Notes under the pieces: model-generated
Databases searched by the model: none
What the model was told of the DNA's origin: nothing
What the model saw: only the letters and a program-made list of their open reading frames with translations
Shown here: piece by piece, positions 27,051 through 38,202 of the stretch
Numbering within the stretch: position 1 is the first letter of the stretch
Layout of the letters: the number at the start of each line of letters is the position of its first letter
Assembly: GCA_028292545.1 (NCBI GenBank)
Contig: JAQGMC010000088.1
Span: forward strand, 1-64,000
DNA from: Paucimonas sp.
GTDB lineage: Bacteria > Pseudomonadota > Gammaproteobacteria > Burkholderiales > Burkholderiaceae_D
DNA: 64,000 bases
Direction: 5' to 3'
Made by a program: the position numbers and the translations under genes

Positions 27051-27413
27051 TCAGGCCGCGGCATGCGTGGCCACGGGTTCGCAGCGCACATACACCAGCC
27101 CGGGCTCGACATAGCAATGTTCTTCACGCAGCAGGGGATGGTCTTCGGGCGGGCAGACATGGTCGAAACGGTAGTGGCGACCGTCGAACACCATCAATTC
27201 GTGGATCGGCACGCCGCGATACTGGCCGATTGGCTGGCTCAGGCGTTCGGGAAGCACAAAGCGCCGTTGCAGCGCACGCAGGGCGAATTCGCGCGCCTTC
27301 AGGGTCTGCGCCTGCTCCAGTTCGGTCTCGACATTGCCGAGGTTCTCACGCAGCGCCCAGAAGAAAAATATCAGTGCGCCCCAGAGGATGAGTTCGATCA
27401 ATACGATGTCCAT
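27051..27413 (-). CDS. Small membrane-anchored hypothetical protein
   Basis: 120 residues. The N-terminal helix MDIVLIELILWGALIFFFWALRENL is a single membrane anchor, followed by a charged helix (NVETELEQAQTLKAREFALRALQRRF) and a soluble C-terminal domain (PIGQYRGVPIHELMVFDGRHYRFDHVCP, CYVEPGLVYV). GGGAGCAAGCGGC precedes ATG 27413; an upstream start adds six residues. No family recognised. It lies 65 bp downstream of ppsR on the same strand and could be co-transcribed. Confidence 0.75.
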   Translation of the reverse strand: MDIVLIELILWGALIFFFWALRENLGNVETELEQAQTLKAREFALRALQRRFVLPERLSQPIGQYRGVPIHELMVFDGRHYRFDHVCPPEDHPLLREEHCYVEPGLVYVRCEPVATHAAA

Positions 27414-27478
27414 GCCGCTTGCTCCCGTCAACTGAAAGACGACAGCAGCGGATGAAGGTTCCTCCCCTGGGCGGCGCT

Positions 27479-28327
27479 TCAGTAGATATGGTTCTCGTGT
27501 TTGATTTCCTGCAAGATCGTGGCTGCGATCTCTTCAATCGACTTTACCGTTGACGACATCCAGCGTATGCCTTCGCGGCGCATCATCTTTTCCGCTTCAT
27601 TGACTTCATAACGGCAGTTTTCGGGCGCCGCGTATTTGCTGCCAGGACGACGCTCGTTGCGCACTTCGGCCAGGCGCTCGGGCGAAATCGACAAGCCAAA
27701 GATCTTGTCCTTGTGGGGAATCAGCCCGGTAGGCAGCTTGCCGCGTTCGAAATCCTCAGGTATCAGCGGATAGTTTGCCGCCTTGATGCCGTATTGCATG
27801 GCGAGATAGAGGCTGGTCGGCGTTTTGCCGGAGCGGGAAACGCCCACCAGGATCACATCTGCATCGGCCAGGTTCTTGTGCGATTGGCCGTCGTCATGCG
27901 CCAGCGAGAAATTGATGGCTTCGATGCGGCCCTTGTATTCGTCCGAGTCGGCGATGTTGTGGCTGCGGCCGATGGTGTGGCTGGACTTGACGCCCAACTC
28001 TTGCTCCAGCGGTTCGACGAAAGTCTGGATCAAGTCCATGTGCATGCCCTTGGACTGGCGCACCACCAACGACAGGTCGGCTTTCACAAGCGTGGAAAAG
28101 ACGATCGGCCGGCGGCCATCCGCTTCGAAGCTCTCGTTGATTTTTCGCACTGCGTCGTGCGCCTTTTCCAGTGTATCTATGAAAGGCAGGCGAATCTGCC
28201 GGAAACGCAACTCGAACTGGGTCAACACGGAGTGACCGAAGGTTTCGGCCGTGATACCCGTGCCGTCGGAAACGAAAAAGACCGTACGTGCGGCCTGGCC
28301 GGGTTCGGGTTGATGCGAAACTGACAT
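27479..28327 (-). CDS. ppsR: Pyruvate,water dikinase (PEP synthase) regulatory kinase/phosphorylase
   Basis: 282 residues of the DUF299 family. This bifunctional enzyme inactivates PEP synthase by ADP-dependent threonine phosphorylation and reactivates it by phosphorolysis. Visible: opening [20 protein letters not shown]-loop GVSRSGKT at about 162-169; and [24 protein letters not shown] with the [15 protein letters not shown] region. GAGGTGCTC precedes ATG 28327. It is divergent from ppsA, its target, across 260 bp, a diagnostic arrangement. Confidence 0.95.
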   Translation of the reverse strand: MSVSHQPEPGQAARTVFFVSDGTGITAETFGHSVLTQFELRFRQIRLPFIDTLEKAHDAVRKINESFEADGRRPIVFSTLVKADLSLVVRQSKGMHMDLIQTFVEPLEQELGVKSSHTIGRSHNIADSDEYKGRIEAINFSLAHDDGQSHKNLADADVILVGVSRSGKTPTSLYLAMQYGIKAANYPLIPEDFERGKLPTGLIPHKDKIFGLSISPERLAEVRNERRPGSKYAAPENCRYEVNEAEKMMRREGIRWMSSTVKSIEEIAATILQEIKHENHIY

Positions 28328-28587
28328 GAGCACCTCTTGCTGGTTGATGGATCCGGCTTGATTGTCAAAACTTCCGGCAAAACTTTTTGCAGCCTGTAAA
28401 ATGTCGCCGGCGCCGGGAGCGGAAAGTGAGCACGCCTTTCCCCCGGCAGGCGACAGAATATACGACAGGATATCTCCCGTGAGCGGTCCGACGCGTCTTG
28501 AAAATTACAAAAAGAAGCAGCCCACTGCCTTGACAGCGCACGCCCGCGGGAACGCGCAGGTTTCTTATCATCAGAGCAGGGGTAGTT

Positions 28588-31008
28588 ATGTTCAATGCAT
28601 CAAACACGGGGAAGGAAGCGACTTACGTCGCCTCGTTCGACCAGCTTCGCATGACCGATGTCGAATCGGTCGGAGGCAAAAACGCATCGCTGGGTGAAAT
28701 GATCAGCCAACTGGCAGGCGCAGGTGTGCGCGTGCCGGGCGGCTTTGCAACCACGGCCCAGGCCTTCCGCGATTTCCTGGAGCATGGCGATGGCAAGAGC
28801 CTTGCCAAGCGCATCGAAGAGCGGCTGGTGTCGCTCAATATCGATGATGTGCGCGCGCTGGCCCAGGCCGGCGCCGAAATCCGCCAATGGATCGTCGAGA
28901 CCCCGTTCCAGCCACGCCTGCAGCAAGAAATTACTGAGTACTATCAAAATCTTGTAGCCGACTCTACAGCTGAAGTCTCATTCGCCGTGCGCTCTTCCGC
29001 CACGGCCGAAGACATGCCAGACGCCTCGTTTGCGGGCCAGCAGGAAACCTTCCTGAACGTGGTGGGCATCGATAACATCCTGGAAGCGATCAAGCATGTC
29101 TTCGCATCGCTTTACAACGACCGCGCGATCTCTTACCGCGTGCACAAGGGCTATACGCATGCGGAAGTCGCGCTGTCGGCCGGCGTGCAGCGCATGGTGC
29201 GCTCTGATCTTGGCGCGGCTGGCGTGCTGTTTACGATTGATACTGAGTCTGGCTTCCAGGACGTGGTGTTCATCACCTCCAGCTATGGCCTGGGCGAAAC
29301 CGTGGTGCAGGGCGCGGTCAATCCGGACGAATTCTATGTCCACAAGCCGATGCTGGCGCAGGGCAAATTGCCCATCATCCGCCGCAATATCGGCTCCAAG
29401 CTGATCAAGATGGAATTCACGGCCGACACCAAGGCTGGCAAGTCGGTGCGCACGGTGGATGTGCCGATCGAGCAGCGCAACCGTTACTCGCTGACCGACG
29501 CTGAAGTGGTCGAACTTGCGAAATATGCTGTCATCATCGAAAAACACTATGGCCGTCCGATGGACGTCGAGTGGGGCCGCGACGGTCGCGATGGCAAGCT
29601 TTACATCCTGCAGGCGCGTCCTGAAACCGTGAAGTCGCAGCAAAAGGCGGGCGATTCCCAGCAGCGCTTCAAGCTCAAGAGCACCGGTTCGGTGCTGGTG
29701 TCAGGCCGCGCAATCGGCCAGAAAATTGGCGCCGGTCCGGTGCGGGTGATCCGCGACCCGAGCGAAATGGAACGCGTGCAACCGGGCGACGTGCTGGTCG
29801 CCGACATGACCGACCCCAACTGGGAACCGGTGATGAAACGCGCAGCTGCCATCGTCACCAACCGCGGTGGACGTACCTGCCATGCGGCCATCATCGCGCG
29901 TGAATTGGGCGTTCCTGCTGTCGTTGGCTGCGGCAATGCAACCGAACTGCTAAAGGATGGCACGCTGGTCACCGTATCTTGCGCCGAGGGCGACGAAGGC
30001 CGCATCTATGACGGCTTGCTGGAAACCGAGATTACTGAAGTGACGCGCGGCGAAATGCCGGAACTGCCGTTGAAGATCACGATGAACATCGGTAATCCGC
30101 AACTGGCTTTCGATTTCCAGGCGATTCCGAACCATGGCGTCGGCCTGGCGCGGCTGGAATTCATCATCAACAACAATATCGGCGTGCATCCGAGGGCCAT
30201 CCTTGAGTATCCGAACATTGATGCCGATTTGAAGAAGGCAGTCGAGTCGGTCGCCCGTGGCCATGCTTCGCCGCGCGCCTTCTATGTCGACAAGCTGGCG
30301 GAAGGCATCGGCACCATTGCGGCTGCTTTCTGGCCCAAGCCCGTCATTGTGCGCATGTCCGACTTCAAGTCGAACGAGTACAAAAAGCTGATCGGCGGCT
30401 CGCGTTACGAGCCGGATGAAGAAAACCCGATGCTGGGTTTCCGCGGCGCTGCGCGCTACCTGGCGGCCGACTTTGCCGAATGCTTCCAGATGGAATGCGA
30501 AGCCTTGAAGCGGGTGCGCAACGACATGGGCCTGGACAATGTCGAGATCATGGTGCCTTTCGTGCGTACGCTGGGCCAGGCCGAGAAAGTCATCAAGCTG
30601 CTGGCCGATAACGGCTTGAAGCGGGGCGAACAGGGCCTGCGCCTGATCATGATGTGCGAGGTGCCTTCCAACGCCATCCTGGCCGAGGAATTCCTGGAAT
30701 ACTTCGACGGTTTCTCGATCGGCTCCAACGACCTGACGCAGTTGACGCTGGGCCTGGACCGCGACTCCGGCATGGAATTGCTGGCGGCTGACTTTGACGA
30801 GCGCGACCCGGCGGTGAAAGCGATGCTGTCGCGTGCCATCAAGGCTTGCCTGGCGCAAAACAAGTATGTCGGCATTTGCGGGCAGGGTCCGTCGGACAAC
30901 CCGGATTTTGCGGAATGGCTGATGGCCGAGGGCATCGGTTCACTGTCGCTGAATCCAGACTCAGTGGTGGAAACCTGGCAGGGCTTGGCGAAGATGATCA
31001 AAAAGTAA
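28588..31008 (+). CDS. ppsA: Phosphoenolpyruvate synthase
   Basis: 806 residues. Converts pyruvate + ATP + water to PEP + AMP + phosphate for gluconeogenesis. Order: N-terminal ATP-grasp-type domain ([37 protein letters not shown]); central swivelling domain with the phospho-accepting His in [26 protein letters not shown] (His near 432); and a C-terminal PEP-binding barrel ([27 protein letters not shown]). The threonine in RTCH next to the catalytic His is the PpsR target in this family. An intrinsic terminator follows the gene. Confidence 0.97.
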   Translation: MFNASNTGKEATYVASFDQLRMTDVESVGGKNASLGEMISQLAGAGVRVPGGFATTAQAFRDFLEHGDGKSLAKRIEERLVSLNIDDVRALAQAGAEIRQWIVETPFQPRLQQEITEYYQNLVADSTAEVSFAVRSSATAEDMPDASFAGQQETFLNVVGIDNILEAIKHVFASLYNDRAISYRVHKGYTHAEVALSAGVQRMVRSDLGAAGVLFTIDTESGFQDVVFITSSYGLGETVVQGAVNPDEFYVHKPMLAQGKLPIIRRNIGSKLIKMEFTADTKAGKSVRTVDVPIEQRNRYSLTDAEVVELAKYAVIIEKHYGRPMDVEWGRDGRDGKLYILQARPETVKSQQKAGDSQQRFKLKSTGSVLVSGRAIGQKIGAGPVRVIRDPSEMERVQPGDVLVADMTDPNWEPVMKRAAAIVTNRGGRTCHAAIIARELGVPAVVGCGNATELLKDGTLVTVSCAEGDEGRIYDGLLETEITEVTRGEMPELPLKITMNIGNPQLAFDFQAIPNHGVGLARLEFIINNNIGVHPRAILEYPNIDADLKKAVESVARGHASPRAFYVDKLAEGIGTIAAAFWPKPVIVRMSDFKSNEYKKLIGGSRYEPDEENPMLGFRGAARYLAADFAECFQMECEALKRVRNDMGLDNVEIMVPFVRTLGQAEKVIKLLADNGLKRGEQGLRLIMMCEVPSNAILAEEFLEYFDGFSIGSNDLTQLTLGLDRDSGMELLAADFDERDPAVKAMLSRAIKACLAQNKYVGICGQGPSDNPDFAEWLMAEGIGSLSLNPDSVVETWQGLAKMIKK

Positions 31009-31090
31009 GGTTCAGCCCGTCGCCTTCCGCCGCGTAGCCCCCAAGGGCAGGGCGGCAAGCGGGTTCGCCGCCGGGTTTGCCGCAACAGAC

Positions 31091-31125
31091 AAAGCCTCCA
31101 CGATGAAAATCGCGGAGGCTTTTTG
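31091..31125 (+). terminator. Intrinsic terminator of ppsA
   Basis: AAAGCCTCC-A-CGAT pairs with ATCG-C-GGAGGCTTT around a GAAA loop (one mismatch), followed by a T-run; 82 bp after the ppsA stop. Confidence 0.88.
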
Positions 31126-31188
31126 TTGGCGGCTGCATTGTGTTGTGGACTCGCCGCATGGAATTGGAATTCTAAGCAGCTAAAAAAC

Positions 31189-31216
31189 TTGACGCACTGA
31201 AACAAATGGATACACT
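31189..31216 (+). promoter_or_regulatory. Promoter of the candidate sRNA
   Basis: TTGACG (31189-31194) and TACACT (31211-31216) with a 16-bp spacer. The predicted start near 31221-31223 falls exactly at the 5' side of the RNA's closing stem. Confidence 0.55.
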
Positions 31217-31220
31217 ACGC

Positions 31221-31330
31221 GGGTTGGTTTAGCGCTGGTCCTGCCAGCCTGATCCCAAGCTGGACAATAACCAACAAAAACGGCCTTACCGTAATTTCGC
31301 CCCCGCCTGCCTCGCAAGCGGGGGTTTTGT
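31221..31330 (+). ncRNA. Candidate ~110-nt small RNA between ppsA and nfeD
   Basis: Bounded by a promoter-like pair and an intrinsic terminator, with no reading frame inside. GTTGGTT (31223-31229) pairs perfectly with AACCAAC (31269-31275) and closes the 5' domain. Within it CCAGC (31244-31248) can pair with either GCTGG 31234-31238 or GCTGG 31259-31263, so two exclusive inner hairpins are possible. A small ACGG/CCGT hairpin follows, then the terminator stem 31300-31306 / 31318-31324 and TTTTGTTTTT. It could be a free sRNA or a switch-like leader of nfeD (140 bp further). No known RNA family recognised. Confidence 0.6.
31300..31330 (+). terminator. Intrinsic terminator of the candidate sRNA
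   Basis: CCCCCGC (31300-31306) pairs with GCGGGGG (31318-31324); TTTTGTTTTT follows. T-rich only in the plus direction. Confidence 0.85.
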
Positions 31331-31470
31331 TTTTGGCGGCCGATTTTTGCTTGTTGCAGCAAGCCTTGCTGTTTGCTTGCGCAGCGTTAATAATCCGATA
31401 AGTCTGGCACGCCGCCACAGGCGGCCATGCCGGGGATGCAATCGCAGCTATAAATGCAAGGGCAAGACAC

Positions 31471-31923
31471 GTGAACGATGCAATGGTATGGCTGGTGATG
31501 GCCGGCGTGATGCTGATCCTGGAAATCTTCAGCGGCACCTTCTACCTGCTGATGCTGGCCATTGGCATGGTAGCCGGCGCGGTCGCAGCCTGGGCCGGGC
31601 TGTCGAATCCGCTGCAGATGCTGTGTGTGGCGGTGGTCGGCATCGTTGCGGTGCTGGGCCTGCGTTTTTTCCGGCGCGAGCATGGCGTTGCGATTGCCGC
31701 GGCGGCCGACCCCAGTGTCAACCTGGACATTGGCCAGGCACTGCGGGTGGAGCAGTGGACTGCTGCCGGCGCCGCCACCTGGTCTGCACGCGTGAATTAC
31801 CGGGGCGCCATGTGGGATGTGGAATTGAAAAAAGGTGAAGCGCCCCAGGCCGGCCTGTACATCATCCGCGAAGTGCATGGCAGCCGCTTGTTGGTAGCCG
31901 CCGATGCCGCACAATCAAACTGA
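31471..31923 (+). CDS. NfeD-like membrane protein
   Basis: 150 residues: two or three N-terminal membrane helices (AMVWLVMAGVMLILEIFSGT, YLLMLAIGMVAGAVAAWAGL, LQMLCVAVVGIVAVLGLRFF) and a C-terminal soluble OB-like domain (VNLDIGQALRVEQW to YIIREVHGSRLLV). This is the short NfeD type that pairs with an SPFH protein. Start GTG 31471 has AAGGGCAAGACAC upstream; an ATG 12 bp later is the alternative. The SPFH gene begins 13 bp after the stop, a classic nfeD-stomatin operon involved in membrane quality control. Confidence 0.9.
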   Translation: MNDAMVWLVMAGVMLILEIFSGTFYLLMLAIGMVAGAVAAWAGLSNPLQMLCVAVVGIVAVLGLRFFRREHGVAIAAAADPSVNLDIGQALRVEQWTAAGAATWSARVNYRGAMWDVELKKGEAPQAGLYIIREVHGSRLLVAADAAQSN

Positions 31924-31935
31924 AAGGGAAATGCC

Positions 31936-32862
31936 ATGCTGAGTTTCGGAACCCTGTCGCTGGTCATATTGATCCTGGCCGTCGTGTTCGTGCTGAAGAC
32001 AATCAATGTCGTGCCGCAGCAGCATGCCTGGGTCGTCGAACGGCTGGGTAAATACCATTCGACGCTGGCGCCGGGCCTGAATATCGTGATTCCTTTCATC
32101 GATCGCGTCGCCTACAAGCATGTGCTGAAAGAGATTCCGCTCGACGTGCCGCCGCAAGTCTGCATCACGCGCGACAATACGCAACTGCAGGTGGACGGCA
32201 TCCTGTACTTCCAGGTTACCGACCCGATGCGCGCTTCCTATGGTTCGTCGAATTACATCACCGCGATCACCCAGTTGGCCCAGACGACCTTGCGCTCCGT
32301 GATCGGCCGCATGGAGCTGGACAAGACTTTCGAAGAGCGCGACCACATCAATACCACCATCGTCAACGCCATCGATGAATCTGCCGCGAACTGGGGCGTG
32401 AAGGTTTTGCGCTATGAGATCAAGGATCTGACGCCGCCCAAGGAAATCCTGCATGCGATGCAGGCGCAGATTACGGCCGAACGTGAGAAGCGGGCGCTGA
32501 TTGCAGCTTCGGAAGGGCGCAAGCAAGAGCAGATCAATATCGCCACCGGCGAGCGCGAAGCAGCCATCGCTCGTTCGGAGGGTGAGAAGCAGGCTGAGAT
32601 CAACCGCGCCCAGGGCGAGGCGGCGGCTATTTTGTCGATTGCCGAAGCGACTTCCGAAGCCATCCGCAAGACCGCTGCCGCGATCCGCGAACCGGGCGGT
32701 GAAGATGCAGTGAACCTGAAAGTGGCCGAGCAGTATGTGGAAGCCTTCGGCAAGATCGCCAAGACGGGCAACACGCTGATCGTGCCGGCCAATATGGCGG
32801 ACATGGGCAGCCTGATTGCCTCCGCCCTGCAAGTGGTGCGGCAAACCGGCCGCGGCGCGTAA
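31936..32862 (+). CDS. qmcA: SPFH/Band 7 (stomatin-like) protein, QmcA-type
   Basis: 308 residues. N-terminal membrane anchor (LSLVILILAVVFVLKTI), SPFH domain (NVVPQQHAWVVERLGKYHSTLAPGLNIVIPFID, DGILYFQVTDPMRASYG, LRSVIGRMELDKTFEERDHIN), then a long Glu/Ala-rich coiled coil (AQITAEREKRALIAASEGRKQ). Forms membrane microdomain scaffolds with its NfeD partner encoded just upstream. GAAAGGGAAATGCC includes the ribosome-binding site. A bidirectional terminator separates it from smpB. Confidence 0.94.
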   Translation: MLSFGTLSLVILILAVVFVLKTINVVPQQHAWVVERLGKYHSTLAPGLNIVIPFIDRVAYKHVLKEIPLDVPPQVCITRDNTQLQVDGILYFQVTDPMRASYGSSNYITAITQLAQTTLRSVIGRMELDKTFEERDHINTTIVNAIDESAANWGVKVLRYEIKDLTPPKEILHAMQAQITAEREKRALIAASEGRKQEQINIATGEREAAIARSEGEKQAEINRAQGEAAAILSIAEATSEAIRKTAAAIREPGGEDAVNLKVAEQYVEAFGKIAKTGNTLIVPANMADMGSLIASALQVVRQTGRGA

Positions 32863-32905
32863 GCAGCAAGTTTTGCCCGCTGCGCAAGTGCGCAGCCTGG
32901 CCTGC

Positions 32906-32930
32906 AAACCGCCGCCCTAGCGGCGGTTTT
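32906..32930. terminator. Shared terminator between convergent qmcA and smpB
   Basis: AAACCGCCGC (32906-32915) pairs with GCGGCGGTTT (32920-32929) around a 4-nt loop. The stem overlaps the last codons and stop of smpB on the minus strand and has T-runs on both sides, so it can serve both genes. Confidence 0.85.
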
Positions 32931-33366
32931 GCTTCATCGCAGCCTGCACTTCGCGCTGCACGTCGCGTTCGCGTTCGGTATTGCGCTTGTCATGTTGTTT
33001 CTTGCCTTTGGCCAAGCCAATTTCGCATTTGACCCGACCGCGCGTGTAGTGCAGGTTGAGCGGCACCATCGTGTAGCCGGCACGCTCAACCTTGCCGATC
33101 AGGCGCTTGATTTCGTCGCCATTGAGCAGCAGCTTGCGTGTACGCACCGGATCCGGTGTGACATGGGTGGATGCAGTGGGCAGGGCGCTGATGTGGGCGC
33201 CGAACAGGAAGACTTCGCCGCTGCGCACGATGACATAGGCTTCCTTCAGTTGCACGCGGCCGGCGCGGATCGACTTGACCTCCCAACCTTCAAGCACCAT
33301 GCCTGCTTCAAAGCGTTCTTCGATGAAGTAATCGTGAAAGGCTTTTTTGTTGTCGACAATGCTCAT
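32917..33366 (-). CDS. smpB: SsrA-binding protein SmpB
   Basis: 149 residues. Partner of tmRNA in rescuing stalled ribosomes. Visible: [36 protein letters not shown], the LKEAYV and FLFGAHIS strands, RTRKLLLN, and the basic C-terminal helix [17 protein letters not shown] that reaches the decoding centre. It is divergent from ratA across 66 bp, a conserved proteobacterial arrangement. The stop codon lies inside the terminator stem. Confidence 0.98.
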   Translation of the reverse strand: MSIVDNKKAFHDYFIEERFEAGMVLEGWEVKSIRAGRVQLKEAYVIVRSGEVFLFGAHISALPTASTHVTPDPVRTRKLLLNGDEIKRLIGKVERAGYTMVPLNLHYTRGRVKCEIGLAKGKKQHDKRNTERERDVQREVQAAMKQNRR

Positions 33367-33432
33367 CGAATAAAGAACGGACCCGTGGATTAGAATGGCA
33401 AGCTTCGCATTCTAACAAACGGTCCACTCGCA

Positions 33433-33864
33433 ATGGCAGTCGTGCATAAATCGGTTCTGGTGGGATACAGCGCAGAACAAATGTTTGAGCTGGTCGACAA
33501 GGTTGAAGACTATCCAAAATTCCTGCCCTGGTGCGGCGGTGTTGAGGTCAAGGAGCGCAGCGCCGACAGGCTGGTGGCAACGCTGACCATCAATTACCAC
33601 GGCGTGCGCCAGAGTTTCACCACCGAAAACACCAACACCAGGCCGACTGGCATGAAGATGCGCCTGCTGGAAGGGCCGTTCCGGCAACTCGACGGCACCT
33701 GGACTTTCAAGCCGCTGCGCGCCGATGCTTGCAAGGTGGAATTCGACCTGCATTATGAATTTTCCAGCCGCTTGCTGGACCAGATCATCGGACCGGTGTT
33801 CAACATGATTGCCAACAGCTTCGTCGATTCCTTTTCCAAACGGGCAGAAGCGGTGTATGGCTGA
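33433..33864 (+). CDS. ratA: RatA-type START-domain protein (Coq10 family)
   Basis: 143 residues of the polyketide cyclase/Coq10-like START fold: VGYSAEQMFELVDKVEDYPKFLPWCGGVEV, LTINYHGVRQSFTT, FRQLDGTWTFKPL, and the C-terminal helix GPVFNMIANSFVDSFSKRAEAVYG. E. coli RatA was reported to interfere with 70S assembly; other members bind ubiquinone. Its stop overlaps the start of the rnfH-like gene by 8 bp, giving the conserved smpB / ratA-rnfH (ratB) neighbourhood. Confidence 0.95.
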   Translation: MAVVHKSVLVGYSAEQMFELVDKVEDYPKFLPWCGGVEVKERSADRLVATLTINYHGVRQSFTTENTNTRPTGMKMRLLEGPFRQLDGTWTFKPLRADACKVEFDLHYEFSSRLLDQIIGPVFNMIANSFVDSFSKRAEAVYG

Positions 33865-34210
33865 CGCCCTGGTTGAAGTGGAAGTCTGTTTCGCCCGGCC
33901 GGACTCGGTTTTCCTGCGCACGGTCACGGTCAGCGCCGGCACGACGCTGCTGGGCGCGATCGAAGCCAGCGGCTTGCCGCAAGCCGTGCCGGGGCTAAAC
34001 CTGCAAGACTGCAAGCTGGGCGTGTATGGCAAGACCAAACCGGCGCAGGCGCTGGTGCGCAGCGGCGACCGGATTGAAATCTACCGGCCGCTGCTTGCCG
34101 ATCCCAAAGATGCGCGCCGCCGCCGCGCGGTGAAGGCCACGCGGGCGGCCAACAGGGGCGCGCCGAGCCCGGCGGGCACCGGACAGGACGACTCGGCCGC
34201 ACGCGCTTAA
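33857..34210 (+). CDS. rnfH: RnfH/RatB family ubiquitin-like protein
   Basis: 117 residues with a beta-grasp fold: LVEVEVCFARPDSVFLRTVTVSAGTTLLGAIEASGL, LGVYGKTKPAQALVRSGDRIEIYRPLLADPKDARRRRA. The DGDRIEIYRPL-like block and the following RRRRA are family hallmarks. The last 25 residues are a poorly conserved Ala/Gly/Ser tail. The start is ATG 33857 inside the end of ratA (translational coupling); an upstream ATG at 33809 would only read through ratA in another frame. Confidence 0.93.
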   Translation: MADALVEVEVCFARPDSVFLRTVTVSAGTTLLGAIEASGLPQAVPGLNLQDCKLGVYGKTKPAQALVRSGDRIEIYRPLLADPKDARRRRAVKATRAANRGAPSPAGTGQDDSAARA

Positions 34211-34290
34211 ACAGGCCTGGGGCAGGGCCACTTCGGCGCCACGAGGTGGATGCATGCGGGTGGAAGCCCGCCGGCAGTCCACCCGGTCTT

Positions 34291-34839
34291 TCAGGCGCAG
34301 CCTTCCAGCGCGCGCGACACTTCCTGTAATTCCTGGGCCCGTTGTTCCTCGCCCAGGACCGCCTGTTCGCCGTTGGGCGTGGTGCGTATGATCCGGGCGC
34401 CGGATTCCAGGCTGCGCTTGCTGGCCAGCGCGCGTTCGCAATTGCGCTTCCTGTCTTCGGCCTGGCGCTGCGCCTCGTCCGCTTTTTTATCTTTCTCGGC
34501 TTGTTCAGCGCGCCGCCGGTTGAAGTCTGCATTGCGCTCTTGCAGCGTAGGCGGGGCTTTTGCGCTCGTGCCTGCCGGTGCATCTGCTTTCTGTGCGGCG
34601 GGCGCATCGGCGCTACTGCCGGTCTTTGCAGCTGGCGCCATCTCAGGCGCGGCTGGCGCCCCATTGCGCGCAGGCTTGATGATGCGGTTCGCCGGCACCG
34701 ATGGCGGCGGCGGACGATCGGAATACTGGCGCACGCCTTTGTCATCCAGCCAAACATGTTGCGCAATGGCCGTGCTGCACAACGCCAGGCCCATCAATAC
34801 CGCTGCATTACGACGCCAACCCTTGCTGCGTGGCTGCAT
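34291..34839 (-). CDS. DUF4124-type envelope protein
   Basis: 182 residues. Signal peptide (NAAVLMGLALCSTAIAQ), then HVWLDDKGVRQYSDRPPPPSVPANRII, the short DUF4124 module. Next come an Ala/Pro/Lys-rich linker and a charged coiled-coil tail (ERNADFNRRRAEQAEKDKKADEAQRQAEDRKRNCERALAS) ending near EVSRALEGCA. Probably periplasmic; role unknown. It is divergent from guaB, leaving 143 bp that carry the guaB promoter. Confidence 0.85.
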   Translation of the reverse strand: MQPRSKGWRRNAAVLMGLALCSTAIAQHVWLDDKGVRQYSDRPPPPSVPANRIIKPARNGAPAAPEMAPAAKTGSSADAPAAQKADAPAGTSAKAPPTLQERNADFNRRRAEQAEKDKKADEAQRQAEDRKRNCERALASKRSLESGARIIRTTPNGEQAVLGEEQRAQELQEVSRALEGCA

Positions 34840-34950
34840 GCCACTTCCCCTGTCAAGCTTTCAACGGGTCGATTTCCTCATGCTTTGGCCACGCCGTCAA
34901 CCTGCGCTTTCACCTGCTGCCGCATTGGGGATTGGGGTGGTGTATTTCTG

Positions 34951-36443
<1,493 letters not shown>

Positions 36444-36504
36444 CCCGCGTTGGGTTCGCGGTCCGGTCCGCGCTCGGCACTGGCAAGCGCAGTGACAGAT
36501 TCCC

Positions 36505-36536
36505 GGGGCGGCACGTCGTGTCGCCCCCGTTTTTTT
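36505..36536 (+). terminator. Intrinsic terminator/attenuator between guaB and guaA
   Basis: GGGGCGGCAC (36505-36514) pairs with GTGTCGCCCC (36518-36527), 3-nt loop, one G-T pair, then CGTTTTTTT. The T-run ends 14 bp before the guaA ATG, so guaA either depends on readthrough or has a promoter inside this short gap. Confidence 0.82.
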
Positions 36537-36550
36537 ATATTGGCCATCCC

Positions 36551-38170
36551 ATGCATTCCAAGATCCTGATCCTCGACTTCGGCTCCCAGGTCACCCAGTT
36601 GATTGCGCGCCGCGTGCGCGAAGCGGGCGTTTTCTCTGAAATCCACCCCTACGACGTCAGCGATGATTTCGTGCGCAACTATGGTGCGGCTGGCGTGATC
36701 CTGTCCGGCGGCCCCAGTTCAGTGGTCGAGGGCGATACGCCGCGCGTGCCGCAAGCGGTGTTCGACCTGGGCGTGCCGGTGCTGGGCATTTGCTACGGCA
36801 TGCAAGCCATGGCGCAGCAACTGGGTGGCAAGGTGGAAAACGGCAAGCTGCGCGAATTCGGTTATGCCGAGGTGCGCGCGCGCGGCCACACCGCCTTGCT
36901 CAAGGAGATCAATGACTTCGTTACCGACGAAGGCCACGGCATGCTGAAAGTGTGGATGAGCCATGGCGACAAGGTGATCGACATGCCGCCCGGCTTCAAG
37001 CTGATGGCATCCACCCCGAGCTGCCCGATCGCAGGCATGGCCGATGAAACGCGGCGCCTGTACGCAGTGCAATTCCATCCCGAAGTCACGCATACCCAGC
37101 AAGGCAAGGCAATCCTGCATCGTTTCGTGCACGAGATTTGCGGCTGCCGTTCCGACTGGAATATGCCCGACTATATCGGCGAGGCGGTGGAAGCCATTCG
37201 CGCCCAGGTCGGCGGTGATGAAGTGATCCTGGGCCTGTCCGGCGGCGTCGACAGCAGCGTGGCAGCGGCCTTGATCCATCGCGCCATTGGCGACCAGTTG
37301 ACCTGCGTGTTCGTGGACCACGGCTTGCTGCGCCTGAACGAAGGCGGGATGGTGATGAACATGTTCGCCAAGAACCTGGGCGTGCGTGTGATCCGCATCG
37401 ACGCCACCGAACAGTTCATGGGTCACCTGGCAGGCGTGACCGATCCCGAAGCCAAGCGCAAGATCATCGGTCGTGAATTCGTTGAAGTGTTCCAGGTCGA
37501 GGCCGGCAAGCGCAAGAATGCGCGCTGGCTGGCGCAGGGCACGATCTATCCGGACGTCATCGAGAGCGCCGGCAAGGGCAAGAAGGGCACGCACACGATC
37601 AAGAGCCACCATAACGTGGGCGGCTTGCCGGAGACGCTCAACCTGAAGCTTCTGGAGCCGCTGCGCGAACTGTTCAAGGATGAAGTGCGCGAACTGGGCG
37701 TGGCGCTCGGCCTGCCGCATGACATGGTGTACCGCCATCCTTTCCCGGGGCCCGGACTGGGCGTGCGCATACTGGGTGAAGTGAAGAAGGAATATGCCGA
37801 CATGCTGCGCGAGGCGGATGCGATCTTCATCGAAGAACTGCGCAATACCGCTATCCCGCTGCCACAGGAACTGGCGGAGGGCAGGGTGGTCGGCCATTTC
37901 CACAAGAACTGGTATGAAGCCACCAGCCAGGCTTTCGCAGTATTCCTGCCGGTGCGCTCGGTCGGGGTGATGGGCGACGGCCGCACCTATGAATTCGTGG
38001 TTGCGCTGCGCGCCGTGCAAACCCAGGATTTCATGACAGCCCATTGGGCCCACCTGCCACATGACTTGCTGGGCCGGGTGTCGAACCGGATCATCAATGA
38101 AGTGCGCGGCATTAACCGCGTGGTGTACGACATATCGGGCAAGCCGCCGGCGACGATTGAGTGGGAGTGA
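36551..38170 (+). CDS. guaA: GMP synthase (glutamine-hydrolysing)
   Basis: 539 residues. Aminates XMP to GMP using glutamine and ATP. Order: class I glutaminase domain ([24 protein letters not shown]; Cys near 81 in GICYGMQ; HPEVTHT); ATP-pyrophosphatase P-loop [12 protein letters not shown] near 228-239; and the C-terminal dimerisation domain ending [13 protein letters not shown] 36551 is chosen because the homologous N-terminus begins there; no strong ribosome-binding site is visible. The 3' end is a known integration target for genomic islands, and an integrase remnant lies just downstream. Confidence 0.98.
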   Translation: MHSKILILDFGSQVTQLIARRVREAGVFSEIHPYDVSDDFVRNYGAAGVILSGGPSSVVEGDTPRVPQAVFDLGVPVLGICYGMQAMAQQLGGKVENGKLREFGYAEVRARGHTALLKEINDFVTDEGHGMLKVWMSHGDKVIDMPPGFKLMASTPSCPIAGMADETRRLYAVQFHPEVTHTQQGKAILHRFVHEICGCRSDWNMPDYIGEAVEAIRAQVGGDEVILGLSGGVDSSVAAALIHRAIGDQLTCVFVDHGLLRLNEGGMVMNMFAKNLGVRVIRIDATEQFMGHLAGVTDPEAKRKIIGREFVEVFQVEAGKRKNARWLAQGTIYPDVIESAGKGKKGTHTIKSHHNVGGLPETLNLKLLEPLRELFKDEVRELGVALGLPHDMVYRHPFPGPGLGVRILGEVKKEYADMLREADAIFIEELRNTAIPLPQELAEGRVVGHFHKNWYEATSQAFAVFLPVRSVGVMGDGRTYEFVVALRAVQTQDFMTAHWAHLPHDLLGRVSNRIINEVRGINRVVYDISGKPPATIEWE

Positions 38171-38202
38171 GGTCGGGTCCTTTGGGGACCGACGGCGGGA
38201 CT

